64,000 nucleotides of DNA, taken from assembly GCA_902776645.1 (NCBI GenBank), contig CACYQT010000024.1:1-64000 (forward strand). The letters are read 5' to 3'. The notes beneath the pieces are model-generated. The model did not search any database, was not told where the DNA came from, and worked only from the letters and a program-made list of their open reading frames with translations. Below, piece by piece: positions 1-8,345 of this stretch. Source of the DNA: an uncultured bacterium (GTDB taxonomy: Bacteria; Verrucomicrobiota; Lentisphaeria; Oligosphaerales; Oligosphaeraceae). The translations under genes were made by a program, and so were the position numbers. Position 1 is the stretch's first letter. Each line of letters opens with the position of its first letter.

Positions 1-180
1 AGCTTAAAGCTTAAAGCTTAAAGCTTAAAGCAAATACTAAAACACTTAGCTAACAGCAGAAAGATTAAAGATTAAAGCAAATTCCAATCTCGCGTGGAGC
101 TTGAAGCCGAAAGCTTAAAAACGATCATGCACTTTTGCATTTCGCTTTAAGCTTTTGGCTTTTGGCTTTTAGCTCTTAAC
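1..180. repeat. Heptamer AGCTTAA array and degenerate flank
   Basis: Positions 1-31 are 4.4 perfect copies of the 7-mer AGCTTAA. The following 150 bases hold degenerate relatives (GATTAAA, GAAGCCGAAAGCTTAAAA), and at 143-177 the same word appears inverted (GCTTTAAGC, then GCTTTTG copies), so both strands carry it and a fold-back is possible. The array ends next to the stop codon of the rpiB-glyA gene on the minus strand. No coding potential is seen. The same word recurs at 46718-46740. Confidence 0.8.
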
Positions 181-181
181 A

Positions 182-1915
182 TCACGCCTTGAGCTGCGGC
201 ATCGGGAAGTGCGTCGTCAGTTCGTTGACTTCCGCCTTCACCTGCGCGATGACGGCGTCGTCGTTGATGTTTTCCGCGACTCGCGTGATGAAATCAGCGA
301 TCTTCACCATTTCGGGCTCCTTCAGGCCGCGTGTCGTCACGGCGGGCGTGCCGACGCGGACGCCGCTGGTGACCGTCGGCTTCGCAGGATCGAACGGGAT
401 CAGATTCATGTTGACGGTGATGTCCGCGCGGTCCAACGCCGTCGCGAGATCCTTTCCGCTGACGCCTTTCGGACGGAGGTCGACCAGCATCAGATGGTTG
501 TCCGTGCCGCCGCTGACGATGCGGAAGCCGCGTTCCGCCAACGCTTTGGCCAAACAGGCGGCGTTCGCCTTGATCTGCTTCTGGTAGGCCTTGAAATCGT
601 CGCTCATGGCTTCCTTGAAGCAGACGGCCTTGCCGGCGATGATGTGCATGAGCGGACCGCCCTGCATGCCGGGGAACACTTTGGAATTGACGGCTTTAAG
701 ATACTGCTGCCTGCAGAGGATCAAGCCGCCGCGCGGGCCGCGCAGCGTCTTGTGCGTCGTCGTCGTCACGATGTCGCAGTACGGCACGGGGCTCGGATGC
801 TCGCCCGTCGCGACAAGACCCGCGATGTGGGCCATGTCCACCATCAGATACGCGCCGACCTTGTCCGCGATGGCGCGAAGCCGTGGGAAGTCGATGATGC
901 GCGGATACGCGCTGGCGCCCGCCAGAATCAGCTTCGGCTTGTTGTCAATGGCCAGCTGTTCAATCGTATCGTAGTTCAGCATCTCCGTTTCGGGATCGAC
1001 GCCGTAGCCGACGAAATGGTACGTCGCACCGGAGAAATTCACCTTGTGGCCGTGCGTCAGATGGCCGCCGTGGTCGAGGCTCATCGCCAGAACCGTGTCG
1101 CCCGGCTGAAGCAACGCCATATAGGCCGCCATGTTCGCCTGGCTGCCGGAATGCGGCTGCACGTTCGCGGCCTCCGCTCCGAACAGCTGGCAGGCGCGGT
1201 CGATGGCCGCCTGTTCGATTTCATCCACATGGACGCAGCCGCTGTAGTAGCGCTTGCCCGGATAGCCTTCCGCATATTTATTGGTAAGGATGGAGCCGCA
1301 GGCCGCGCGGACGGCCGGCGACGCGAAGTTCTCGGACGCGATCAGTTCCAGTCCACGTTCCTGGCGGGAGCGCTCCCGCTCGATCATCCCGTAGATTTCC
1401 GGATCGGCATGGCGGAGAGCCGCCGTGTCATCGTAGGTCATTGTCTCGATCTTGTTCAGGCGGCGCGTATGGCGCTCCGCCTGGCTGTACGGCGTCGCCA
1501 TCCATGCTTCGACGACTTTCAGGAATTCGTCCTTCGACATGCCGTTGCCGCCGCTGACCAGAATGTTCGAATTGTTGTGTTCGCGGGAGAGCGCCGCGCG
1601 TTCGGGGGCGAACGCCAACGCCGCGCGAAGGCCGTGGAAACGGTTCGCCGCGATTGACATGCCGATGCCGCTCTTGCAAATCAAGACGCCGCACGTGATC
1701 TCGCCTTTCAGCATGGCCTTGGAAACCTTCACCGCGTAGTCCGTGTAGTCGTCTTCCGGATCCAACGTCAACGGCCCCATGTCGACGACATCGATGCCGC
1801 GGCCTTTCAGCCACGCAACCAGCGCCGCCTTCAGTTCCAAACCGCCATGATCACTGCCGACGCCGACAATGTACTTGCTCGAATCGGCCTGCCAATCGCA
1901 CATCCTACTACACAT
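182..1915 (-). CDS. rpiB-glyA: Fused ribose-5-phosphate isomerase B / serine hydroxymethyltransferase
   Basis: The 577-residue protein joins two complete cytosolic enzymes. Residues about 14-155 are RpiB (ribose-5-P to ribulose-5-P), with the N-terminal SDHGG motif, Cys80 in [15 protein letters not shown] and the REHNNSN stretch. From Met159 (MTYDDTAAL) to the end is GlyA, the PLP enzyme interconverting serine and glycine with tetrahydrofolate; the PLP lysine is about Lys389 in [10 protein letters not shown]. The GlyA part is about 419 residues, the usual length of the free enzyme, so neither partner is truncated. The frame is continuous with a short linker. The start used has a weak SD (AAAGGCGG) about 10 nt upstream; Met5 is an alternative. 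It is divergent from the oxidoreductase operon. Both identities are firm; the benefit of the fusion is not known from sequence. Confidence 0.95.
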   Translation of the reverse strand: MCSRMCDWQADSSKYIVGVGSDHGGLELKAALVAWLKGRGIDVVDMGPLTLDPEDDYTDYAVKVSKAMLKGEITCGVLICKSGIGMSIAANRFHGLRAALAFAPERAALSREHNNSNILVSGGNGMSKDEFLKVVEAWMATPYSQAERHTRRLNKIETMTYDDTAALRHADPEIYGMIERERSRQERGLELIASENFASPAVRAACGSILTNKYAEGYPGKRYYSGCVHVDEIEQAAIDRACQLFGAEAANVQPHSGSQANMAAYMALLQPGDTVLAMSLDHGGHLTHGHKVNFSGATYHFVGYGVDPETEMLNYDTIEQLAIDNKPKLILAGASAYPRIIDFPRLRAIADKVGAYLMVDMAHIAGLVATGEHPSPVPYCDIVTTTTHKTLRGPRGGLILCRQQYLKAVNSKVFPGMQGGPLMHIIAGKAVCFKEAMSDDFKAYQKQIKANAACLAKALAERGFRIVSGGTDNHLMLVDLRPKGVSGKDLATALDRADITVNMNLIPFDPAKPTVTSGVRVGTPAVTTRGLKEPEMVKIADFITRVAENINDDAVIAQVKAEVNELTTHFPMPQLKA

Positions 1916-2106
1916 AAGATTCTACCGCCTTTGCTGTATCGCTCTTTAATTCCTGTGACATGAAAATCCATGGACGCATGTCCATTTCTCAAATCTATTT
2001 AATGTAATCGCAATACCCGAAAAAACAACATTTCTTTACAAAGCATAAGATGACATTATATTAATTAGTTCTGTTTTCGTTCTCTTAACTAGAAGGAAGC
2101 ATTATC

Positions 2107-2331
2107 ATGGACAAAACAACACCATATCCCAAAATCAACGCGCTGGAATGCAAATCCTGCGGCCGTTGCGTCGATGCATGTCCGAAACAGTGCCTTGAAA
2201 TCGGCAATGAACTCAATGTCCGCGGCTACCGCCCCGTCGTCTACAAAGGCGAAGGCTGCATCGGCTGCGCGTCATGCTTCTACACATGCCCCGAACCGCA
2301 CGCCCTTGAAATCCACATTCCCAAGAAGTAG
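2107..2331 (+). CDS. 2-oxoacid:ferredoxin oxidoreductase delta (ferredoxin-like) subunit
   Basis: A 74-residue protein with two [4Fe-4S] motifs, CKSCGRCVDACPKQC (about residues 17-31) and CIGCASCFYTCP. It would carry electrons from the thiamine-diphosphate centre of the oxidoreductase to free ferredoxin. The next two genes encode the alpha and fused beta-gamma subunits, which is the usual delta-alpha-beta-gamma content of VorDABC/KorDABC enzymes. The start is preceded by AGAAGGA about 9 nt upstream. The substrate (branched-chain 2-oxoacid, 2-oxoglutarate or other) cannot be read from this subunit. Confidence 0.9.
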   Translation: MDKTTPYPKINALECKSCGRCVDACPKQCLEIGNELNVRGYRPVVYKGEGCIGCASCFYTCPEPHALEIHIPKK

Positions 2332-2380
2332 GCATCCCTCCCGTTCATCGTCAACATTATACATTAAATAATATACGATT

Positions 2381-3433
2381 ATGGCAACAACACTTCTAAA
2401 AGGCAACAAGGCCGTGGTCATCGGCGCCCTCTACGCCGGTTCGGACTGCTATTTCGGCTATCCCATCACCCCCGCTTCGGAAGTCCTCCATGAGGCTTCC
2501 AGCCTCTATCCCAAGCTCGGCAGGAAGTTCCTCCAGGCCGAATCGGAAGAGGCCTCCATCAACATGTGCTACGGTGCCGCGGCCGCCGGCCACCGCGTCT
2601 TCACCGCCTCCTCGGGCCCCGGCATCTCCCTCATGCAGGAAGGCATCTCCTACATGGCCGGCGCCGAACTGCCCGCCGTCATCGTCGACATCATGCGCGC
2701 AGGCCCGGGCCTCGGCAACATCGGCCCCGAACAGGGCGACTACAACCAAGTCGTCAAAGGCGGCGGCCACGGCAACTACAAGCCAATCGTCCTCGCCCCC
2801 AACTCCGTGCAGGAAATGTGCGACTTCACGATGCTCGCCTTCGAGCTCGCCTTCAAATGGCGCACCCCCACATACGTCCTCGCGGACGGCGTGCTCGGCC
2901 AGATGATCGAGCCCTTCACCTTCCCCGAAAAGGCCATCACCCCCGTCATCGACAATAAGAAGGCCGTCGCCGGAACGGCGGAGACGCGCGAAAATCTCGT
3001 CACCTCCATCTTCCTCAACTTCGACCAGCTCGGCAAGTTCAACGACTATCTCCAGGAGAAGTACGCGAAGATCGCCGCGGAGGAATCCCGCGTCGAAATG
3101 CAGAACTGCGACGACGCGGATGTCGTCCTCGTCGCCTACGGCATTTCCTCCCGTATCGCGAAGACCGCCATGGACCTCGCCCGCAAGGAAGGCCTGAAGG
3201 TCGGTCTCTTCCGTCCCATCACCCTCAACCCGTTCCCCGTGGAGCAGGCGAAGAAGCTCGCGAAGCATGACAAGATGACCTTCATCTCCGTCGAAATGAG
3301 CAACGGCCAGATGGCGGACGACCTCCGCCTCGCCATCGAGTGCGCCAAGCCCGTCAAGCTCGTCAACCGCCTGGGCGGCAATCTCATCGAACTCGACCAG
3401 GTCATGGACGCCATCCGCAAGGCCGCCAAATAA
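2381..3433 (+). CDS. vorB: 2-oxoacid:ferredoxin oxidoreductase alpha subunit (VorB/KorA-like)
   Basis: This 350-residue protein matches the alpha subunit of 2-oxoacid:ferredoxin oxidoreductases, which oxidatively decarboxylate a 2-oxoacid to acyl-CoA and reduce ferredoxin. The N-terminal pyrimidine-binding region has [15 protein letters not shown], followed by [30 protein letters not shown], typical of the family. The C-terminal third is the transketolase-C-like domain ([17 protein letters not shown]). There is no evident SD; the start lies 11 nt after an AT-rich CATTAAATAATATA stretch that may be a promoter, so a leaderless mRNA is possible. It is followed after 17 bp by the beta-gamma gene. 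The VorB name is the closest in style, but a KorA assignment is possible. Confidence 0.88.
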   Translation: MATTLLKGNKAVVIGALYAGSDCYFGYPITPASEVLHEASSLYPKLGRKFLQAESEEASINMCYGAAAAGHRVFTASSGPGISLMQEGISYMAGAELPAVIVDIMRAGPGLGNIGPEQGDYNQVVKGGGHGNYKPIVLAPNSVQEMCDFTMLAFELAFKWRTPTYVLADGVLGQMIEPFTFPEKAITPVIDNKKAVAGTAETRENLVTSIFLNFDQLGKFNDYLQEKYAKIAAEESRVEMQNCDDADVVLVAYGISSRIAKTAMDLARKEGLKVGLFRPITLNPFPVEQAKKLAKHDKMTFISVEMSNGQMADDLRLAIECAKPVKLVNRLGGNLIELDQVMDAIRKAAK

Positions 3434-3450
3434 CAGGGGAGACTACTACA

Positions 3451-4875
3451 ATGGAAGAAAAAATCATCCGCACACAAGGCATCTACGCTGAATTCCCCCG
3501 CAAAGGACCGTCCGCCGCTCCGTCTGCCACGCACTACTGCCCGGGCTGCGGCCACGGCATCATCCATAAGCTGATCGCGGAAGCCCTGGCCGACTACGGC
3601 CTGCAGGACCGCGCCGTCGTCATCAGCCCCGTCGGCTGCGCCGTTTTCGCTTACTACTATTTTGACGCAGGCAACATCCAGGTCGCCCATGGCCGCGCTC
3701 CGGCCGTCGCGACAGGCGTCTCCCGCGCGCAGGACTGCGTCGTCGTCTCCTACCAGGGCGACGGCGACCTCGCGTCCATCGGCCTCAATGAAACGCTGCA
3801 GGCCGCCAACCGCGGCGAGAAGATCGCCGTCTTCTTCGTCAACAACACCGTCTATGGCATGACCGGCGGCCAGATGGCCCCCACCACGCTCATCGGCGAA
3901 AAGACCGTCACATGCCCGGACGGCCGCGACCCGCTCACGCAGGGCTATCCGACCCACATGTGCGAACTCATCAGCACGCTGAAGGCCCCCGTGTTCGTCG
4001 AACGCGTCGCCGTCTCCGACATCAAGAACATCCGCAACGCCCGCCGCGTCATCCGCAAGGCGATTGAAATCCAGAAGGAAGGCAAAGGCTACGCCTTCGT
4101 CGAAATCCTCTCCCCCTGCCCCACCAACCTCGGCAAGAGCTCCGTCGCCAACAACGAATGGATCAACACGGAAATGGTGAAGGAATTCCCGCTCGGGAAC
4201 TACCGCGACAACACCGCCACGGCCGAACCCATCGTCCGCGCCAAGAGCGATTTCACGACGGAATCCCTCGAGAAGCTGTTCGACATCGCGAACATCCCCG
4301 CCACCATCGAACACAAGGATCCGAACTTCAAGGAGTCGCAGGTGAAGATCTCCGGTTTCGGCGGTCAGGGCGTCCTCAGCCTCGGCACCATGCTGACGCA
4401 GGCCGCGCAGGCGGCCGGCAAGCAGGTCACGTGGTATCCGTCCTACGGCCCCGAACAGCGCGGCGGCACCTCCAACTGCTCCGTCATCATCTCCGAAGAC
4501 CGCATCGGCTCGCCCGTCGTCTATCATCCCGACCTGCTCGTCGCCATGAACCGCCCGTCGCTTGAAAAGTTCCAGAACGACGTCAAGCCCGGCGGCACGA
4601 TCATGTACGACGCGATCATCGGCGACGTGAAACTGCCCGAAGGCGTCCGCGGCGTCGCGGTTCCCGCGCAGGAGCTCGCCATCCAGGCCGGCAATCCGAA
4701 AGGCGCGAACACGATCATGTTCGGCGTCATCCTCGGCCTCGGCCTCACCGGCCTGCCGGACACAGCCTTCCAGAGCGCCCTCGCGGCCTCCTTCGCCAAG
4801 AAGCCGAAGCTCATCCCGATGAACCTCGAAGTCCTCGCCTTCGCCCAGAAGTGGGTCAAGGAAAACGTGAAGTAA
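3451..4875 (+). CDS. 2-oxoacid:ferredoxin oxidoreductase beta-gamma fusion
   Basis: This 474-residue protein carries two subunits in one chain. Residues 1 to about 285 are the thiamine-diphosphate beta subunit: [26 protein letters not shown] and [12 protein letters not shown]. From about residue 295 the gamma subunit begins ([15 protein letters not shown], then [14 protein letters not shown]), which in many organisms is a separate gene. The start at 3451 is preceded by AGGGGAG about 10 nt away and fits the beta N-terminus; in-frame upstream codons overlap the alpha gene and are not used. The stop codon TAA lies inside the first unit of a tandem repeat. Delta, alpha and beta-gamma form one operon. 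Confidence 0.93.
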   Translation: MEEKIIRTQGIYAEFPRKGPSAAPSATHYCPGCGHGIIHKLIAEALADYGLQDRAVVISPVGCAVFAYYYFDAGNIQVAHGRAPAVATGVSRAQDCVVVSYQGDGDLASIGLNETLQAANRGEKIAVFFVNNTVYGMTGGQMAPTTLIGEKTVTCPDGRDPLTQGYPTHMCELISTLKAPVFVERVAVSDIKNIRNARRVIRKAIEIQKEGKGYAFVEILSPCPTNLGKSSVANNEWINTEMVKEFPLGNYRDNTATAEPIVRAKSDFTTESLEKLFDIANIPATIEHKDPNFKESQVKISGFGGQGVLSLGTMLTQAAQAAGKQVTWYPSYGPEQRGGTSNCSVIISEDRIGSPVVYHPDLLVAMNRPSLEKFQNDVKPGGTIMYDAIIGDVKLPEGVRGVAVPAQELAIQAGNPKGANTIMFGVILGLGLTGLPDTAFQSALAASFAKKPKLIPMNLEVLAFAQKWVKENVK

Positions 4876-4934
4876 CGACGGCCTCCCGTGGTAACGACGG
4901 CGTCCCGTGGTAACGACGGCGTCCCGCCGTCGGC
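4872..4934. repeat. Three-unit GTAACGACGGCGTCCCGTG array ending in a REP-like palindrome
   Basis: Units of 19 bp lie at 4872-4890, 4891-4909 and 4910-4934; the last ends in the perfect palindrome CGACGGCGTCCCGCCGTCG (4914-4932). The first unit supplies the TAA stop of the upstream oxidoreductase gene. The palindrome core is identical at 45550-45568 and 47994-48012, so this is a dispersed REP-like element. It has no U-tract typical of an intrinsic terminator. Confidence 0.85.
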
Positions 4935-5069
4935 AAAAATTCTTTCAAAAAGTTGATTTCCTAAAAAACAGAGTTATTTTAATAGTTTCTCTGTTTTCCG
5001 CGACATCCGTCAGGCCATCGGCCAGACGGATGCGCGATATCCCTAGACGCAAAGGAGGTGAATAAAAGC

Positions 5070-5231
5070 ATGCCGTCAGAAATCAAGTGCCGCAAAGGCG
5101 AACCCGTCGAAAGAGCTCTTCGCAAACTGAAGAAAAAGCTCGATAAGGAAGGTACGATGAAGGAACTCCGTAATCGTCGCCACTACGAAAAGCCGAGCGA
5201 AGTCAAGAGACGTGAAGCCAAGCATCACTAA
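5070..5231 (+). CDS. rpsU: 30S ribosomal protein bS21
   Basis: A 53-residue, very basic protein reads MPSEIKCRKGEPVERALRKL and continues KKKLDKEGTMKELRNRRHYEKPSE, the bS21 signature (hydrophobic-basic N-terminal helix, then RxRRxYEKPS). bS21 sits in the 30S platform near the anti-SD end of 16S rRNA. The SD AAAGGAGGTG at 5051-5060 is nearly perfect, in contrast to many SD-less genes in this window. The gene stands alone, 195 bp after the oxidoreductase operon, and is closed by a strong terminator. The length is a little short for bS21 but complete. Confidence 0.92.
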   Translation: MPSEIKCRKGEPVERALRKLKKKLDKEGTMKELRNRRHYEKPSEVKRREAKHH

Positions 5232-5250
5232 TCGCCTCCTGAAGACATGA

Positions 5251-5289
5251 AAACGCCGCCATGACACATCGTCACGGCGGCGTTTTTTT
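5251..5289 (+). terminator. Intrinsic terminator after rpsU
   Basis: AACGCCGCC at 5252-5260 pairs with GGCGGCGTT at 5277-5285 around a loop containing ATGACACATCGTCAC, followed by seven T. It closes rpsU, 20 bp after its stop. Confidence 0.85.
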
Positions 5290-5513
5290 GCATCCGCCCT
5301 TTGCGGCGGCGGAAGCAAACAGCGGCGTGAAAGGGCATCCATTCCAACGTTGAAGAACCTTCTTCATCCGCAAGAAAACGCATCCTGCCCTTTTTGCCTT
5401 CCAAAGCCCTTCTAATTTATCCTTTTGAATTGAAAATCCTTTCTTTGTCATTAAATTGTATAGTTAAGACTGTCTGTGTTTTTTCCATACCATAATTATA
5501 ACAGGAGCTCCAA

Positions 5514-6965
5514 ATGGCCAAGAAAGAAAAGAAAGAAGAAAAGAAGAAGCCGTCCGTCAACCTCTGGAAACGCGAACAGGGATGGGACAAGCTCGACAAG
5601 GACGAACTTGCCAAACTGGACGCCTATTGCGATGAATACATCGACTACATCTCCAACGCCAAGACGGAACGCCTCGCCCATGACATCGCCCTCCAGATGG
5701 CTGTCAAGAAAGGTTTCAAAAACTTCGACGAACTCGTGAAGGCCGGCAAGAAACTCAAGCCCGGCACGAAAGTCTACCGCTCCTGCTACGGCAAGACGCT
5801 CTTCCTCGCCGTCATCGGCAGTGAACCGCTTGAAAACGGCCTCAATCTCGTCGGCTCCCATATCGACTGCCCGCGCCTCGACCTCAAGCCGTCGCCGCTC
5901 TACGAAGACGACAAGCTCGTCCTTCTCGACACGCATTACTACGGCGGCATCAAGAAATACCAGTGGGTCACCCTCCCGCTCGCCCTCCATGGCGTCATCT
6001 TCAAGAAAGACGGCACGAAAATCCAGCTGGACATCGGCGAGAAGCCGGATGATCCCGTTCTGACCATCACCGACCTCCTCCCGCATCTTGGCCGCGACCA
6101 GGCCGGCAAGCCGCTCAGCACCGCCATCCCCGGCGAAGCCCTCAACGTGCTCATCGCCTCCCGTCCCATCGACAAGGAAAACGACGACAAGGAAGTCGGC
6201 GAAAAGACGAAGCTCCGCATCCTCAAACTGATGAAAAACACCTACGGCCTTGAGGAAGAGGATTTTGCATCCGCCGAAATCGAAATCACCCCCGCCGGCC
6301 CCGCCCGTCATCTCGGTCTGGACAAATCCATGGTTCTCGGTTACGGACAGGACGACCGCGTCTGCGCATTCGGCGCCGTCAAAGCCATTTTCGACCTGAA
6401 AGGCACGCCGTCCCGCACGGCTGCCGCCGTCATTTGCGACAAAGAAGAGATCGGTTCCGTCGGCCAGACAGGCATGGAATCCACCTTCATGGAAAACACC
6501 GTCGCCGAACTCGTCAATCTCACCGTCGACAAATATTCCGATCTGCTGACGCGCCGCGCCCTCGAACATTCCCAAATGCTCTCCGCCGATGTCTGCGCCC
6601 TCCACGACCCCGGCTTCGGCGATGTCTCCTCCCCCCACAACATGCCGAAGATCAACTGCGGCATCGCCCTCATGAAATACACGGGCGGCGGCGGCAAAGG
6701 CGGTTCTTCGGACGCGTCCGCCGAATTCATGTCCAAAGTCCGCACCATCTTCAACGACAACAAAGTCATCTGGCAGATGGGCGAACTCGGCAAGGTCGAT
6801 GTCGGCGGCGGCGGAACCATCGCCCACTTCCTCGCCCACTACGGCATGAACGTCGTCGATTGCGGCGTCGGGCTGTTCTCCATGCATGCCCCCTATGAAA
6901 CGGCCGGCAAACTGGATATCTACATGGGCTACAAGGCCTACAAGGCGTTCTTCGAATCAAAATAA
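5514..6965 (+). CDS. M18-family zinc aminopeptidase
   Basis: This 483-residue cytosolic aminopeptidase removes N-terminal, probably acidic, residues from peptides. It follows the M18 fold: GSHIDCPRLDLKPSPLYED (first metal histidine), LDTHYYGGIKKYQW, GYGQDDRVCAFGAVKAIF (bridging aspartate), ICDKEEIGSVGQTGMES (catalytic glutamates) and the C-terminal KYTGGGGKGGSSDAS and CGVGLFSMHAPYE. The N-terminus is an unusual Lys/Glu-rich stretch (KKEKKEEKKKP), not a signal peptide. The start has AGGAG about 8 nt upstream. It is monocistronic or precedes the Tat oxidoreductase by 36 bp. The length is typical. The preference for aspartyl or glutamyl residues is family knowledge only. Confidence 0.9.
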   Translation: MAKKEKKEEKKKPSVNLWKREQGWDKLDKDELAKLDAYCDEYIDYISNAKTERLAHDIALQMAVKKGFKNFDELVKAGKKLKPGTKVYRSCYGKTLFLAVIGSEPLENGLNLVGSHIDCPRLDLKPSPLYEDDKLVLLDTHYYGGIKKYQWVTLPLALHGVIFKKDGTKIQLDIGEKPDDPVLTITDLLPHLGRDQAGKPLSTAIPGEALNVLIASRPIDKENDDKEVGEKTKLRILKLMKNTYGLEEEDFASAEIEITPAGPARHLGLDKSMVLGYGQDDRVCAFGAVKAIFDLKGTPSRTAAAVICDKEEIGSVGQTGMESTFMENTVAELVNLTVDKYSDLLTRRALEHSQMLSADVCALHDPGFGDVSSPHNMPKINCGIALMKYTGGGGKGGSSDASAEFMSKVRTIFNDNKVIWQMGELGKVDVGGGGTIAHFLAHYGMNVVDCGVGLFSMHAPYETAGKLDIYMGYKAYKAFFESK

Positions 6966-7001
6966 TTAATATATCGGACAGCCAACAACAAGAGGTAAGA
7001 C

Positions 7002-8306
7002 ATGCCGAAAATGAACAGAAGAGATTTTTTGGCGACCAGCGCCGCAGCCGGCGCGGGCTTCACCATCATTCCGAGCAGCGTTCTTGCGGGGCCTGGCCGC
7101 CGCGGCGCCAATGACAAGATCAACCACGCCATCATCGGCGTCGGCGGCATGGGCAGCGGCCATGTCGGCTACGTGCTCAACGATCCGCAGGCCAGGCTTG
7201 TCGCCGTCTGCGATGTCCGCAAATCCCGCCGCGAAGCGCAGGCCGCCCGCGCCAGAAAGGCCGGCCACGACTGCAAAGCATATCTTGACTTCCGTGAAAT
7301 GATCGACAGCGAGGAGATCGACGTCGTCCACGTCGTCACGCCGCCGCATTGGCACGCCCTCCAGAATATTTACGCATTGAACGCTGGCTGCGACGTCTGG
7401 GCGGAAAAGCCCATGACGCGCACCATCGCCGAAGGCCAGGCCGTCGCCGACGCCGTCCGCCGCAACGGCCGTGTCTTCCGTTTGAACACGTGGTTCCGCC
7501 TCTACGGCGGCTTCTACGGCCTCGGTTCCACCGTCGATCCGCTCGCCCGTCTCATCCGCTCTGGCCTGCTCGGCTGGCCGCTGACCGTCCGCGTCTCCAT
7601 GCACACGGGCTTCCATTGGAAAGCCTCCATGTGGATGGGCAAGATCGGTCTGCCGCCGCAACCCGTTCCGGATGATCTCGACTACGACCTCTGGCTCGGC
7701 CCCGCCCCGTGGAAACCCTTCACGGATCATCGTACACAGGGCTCCTTCCGCGGCTATTGGGACTATGACGGCGGCGGTCTCGCCGACATGGGACAGCACT
7801 ATCTCGATCCCGTCCAGTACATGCTCGGCAAAGACGACACGAGCCCTGTCGAAATCGAAGCGACGGCGCCGTGGCCGCAGCATCCGGACGCGGTCGGCCT
7901 CTGGGGACAAGTCTATATGAAATACGCAGACGGCTGCAAGATCATCCTCGAATCCTGCGAATGGGGCGAACAGGAAACGAAGGGCAAGCCGTACATCGAA
8001 GGTCCTCTCGGAAAGGTCTATCCGGGCTTCCGCACGGAACCGGAATCGCTTGCGGCGCAAGTCAAATACCTGCCGGAGATGAAGCCCATGATCAAGGACT
8101 TCAACGTCTCCGTCCGTACCCGCCAGAAGTTCGGTCTGAACGAAATGAACGGCAACCGCTCCAACATTCTCGTCCACCTCGCGAACATCGCCATCCGCAC
8201 GGGCCGCAAGCTGCACTTCGACCCTGTGACCATGCGCTTCATCAACGATCCGGAGGCCAACCGCCTCGCGGAACAGCCCATGCGTTCCCCCTGGAGCCTG
8301 ATGTAA
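7002..8306 (+). CDS. Tat-exported Gfo/Idh/MocA-family oxidoreductase
   Basis: This is a 434-residue NAD(P)-dependent sugar or polyol dehydrogenase. The N-terminus NRRDFLATSAAAGAGF is a twin-arginine signal, so it is folded with its cofactor and exported. The Rossmann motif is AIIGVGGMGSGHVGYVL, and EKPMTRTIAEG is the family EKP motif. The C-terminal half has the GGGLADMGQHYLDP dehydrogenase-fold signature. It lies 39 bp before the HEAT/DUF1080 gene; both are preceded by AAGAGGTAA-type SDs and are likely co-transcribed. In related gut bacteria such oxidoreductases make 3-keto-glycosides that DUF1080 enzymes then cleave; that link is inference here. Confidence 0.9.
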   Translation: MPKMNRRDFLATSAAAGAGFTIIPSSVLAGPGRRGANDKINHAIIGVGGMGSGHVGYVLNDPQARLVAVCDVRKSRREAQAARARKAGHDCKAYLDFREMIDSEEIDVVHVVTPPHWHALQNIYALNAGCDVWAEKPMTRTIAEGQAVADAVRRNGRVFRLNTWFRLYGGFYGLGSTVDPLARLIRSGLLGWPLTVRVSMHTGFHWKASMWMGKIGLPPQPVPDDLDYDLWLGPAPWKPFTDHRTQGSFRGYWDYDGGGLADMGQHYLDPVQYMLGKDDTSPVEIEATAPWPQHPDAVGLWGQVYMKYADGCKIILESCEWGEQETKGKPYIEGPLGKVYPGFRTEPESLAAQVKYLPEMKPMIKDFNVSVRTRQKFGLNEMNGNRSNILVHLANIAIRTGRKLHFDPVTMRFINDPEANRLAEQPMRSPWSLM

Positions 8307-8345
8307 CTCCCTTCCGCCACGTCACAAACAAGAGGTAAAAACGAT

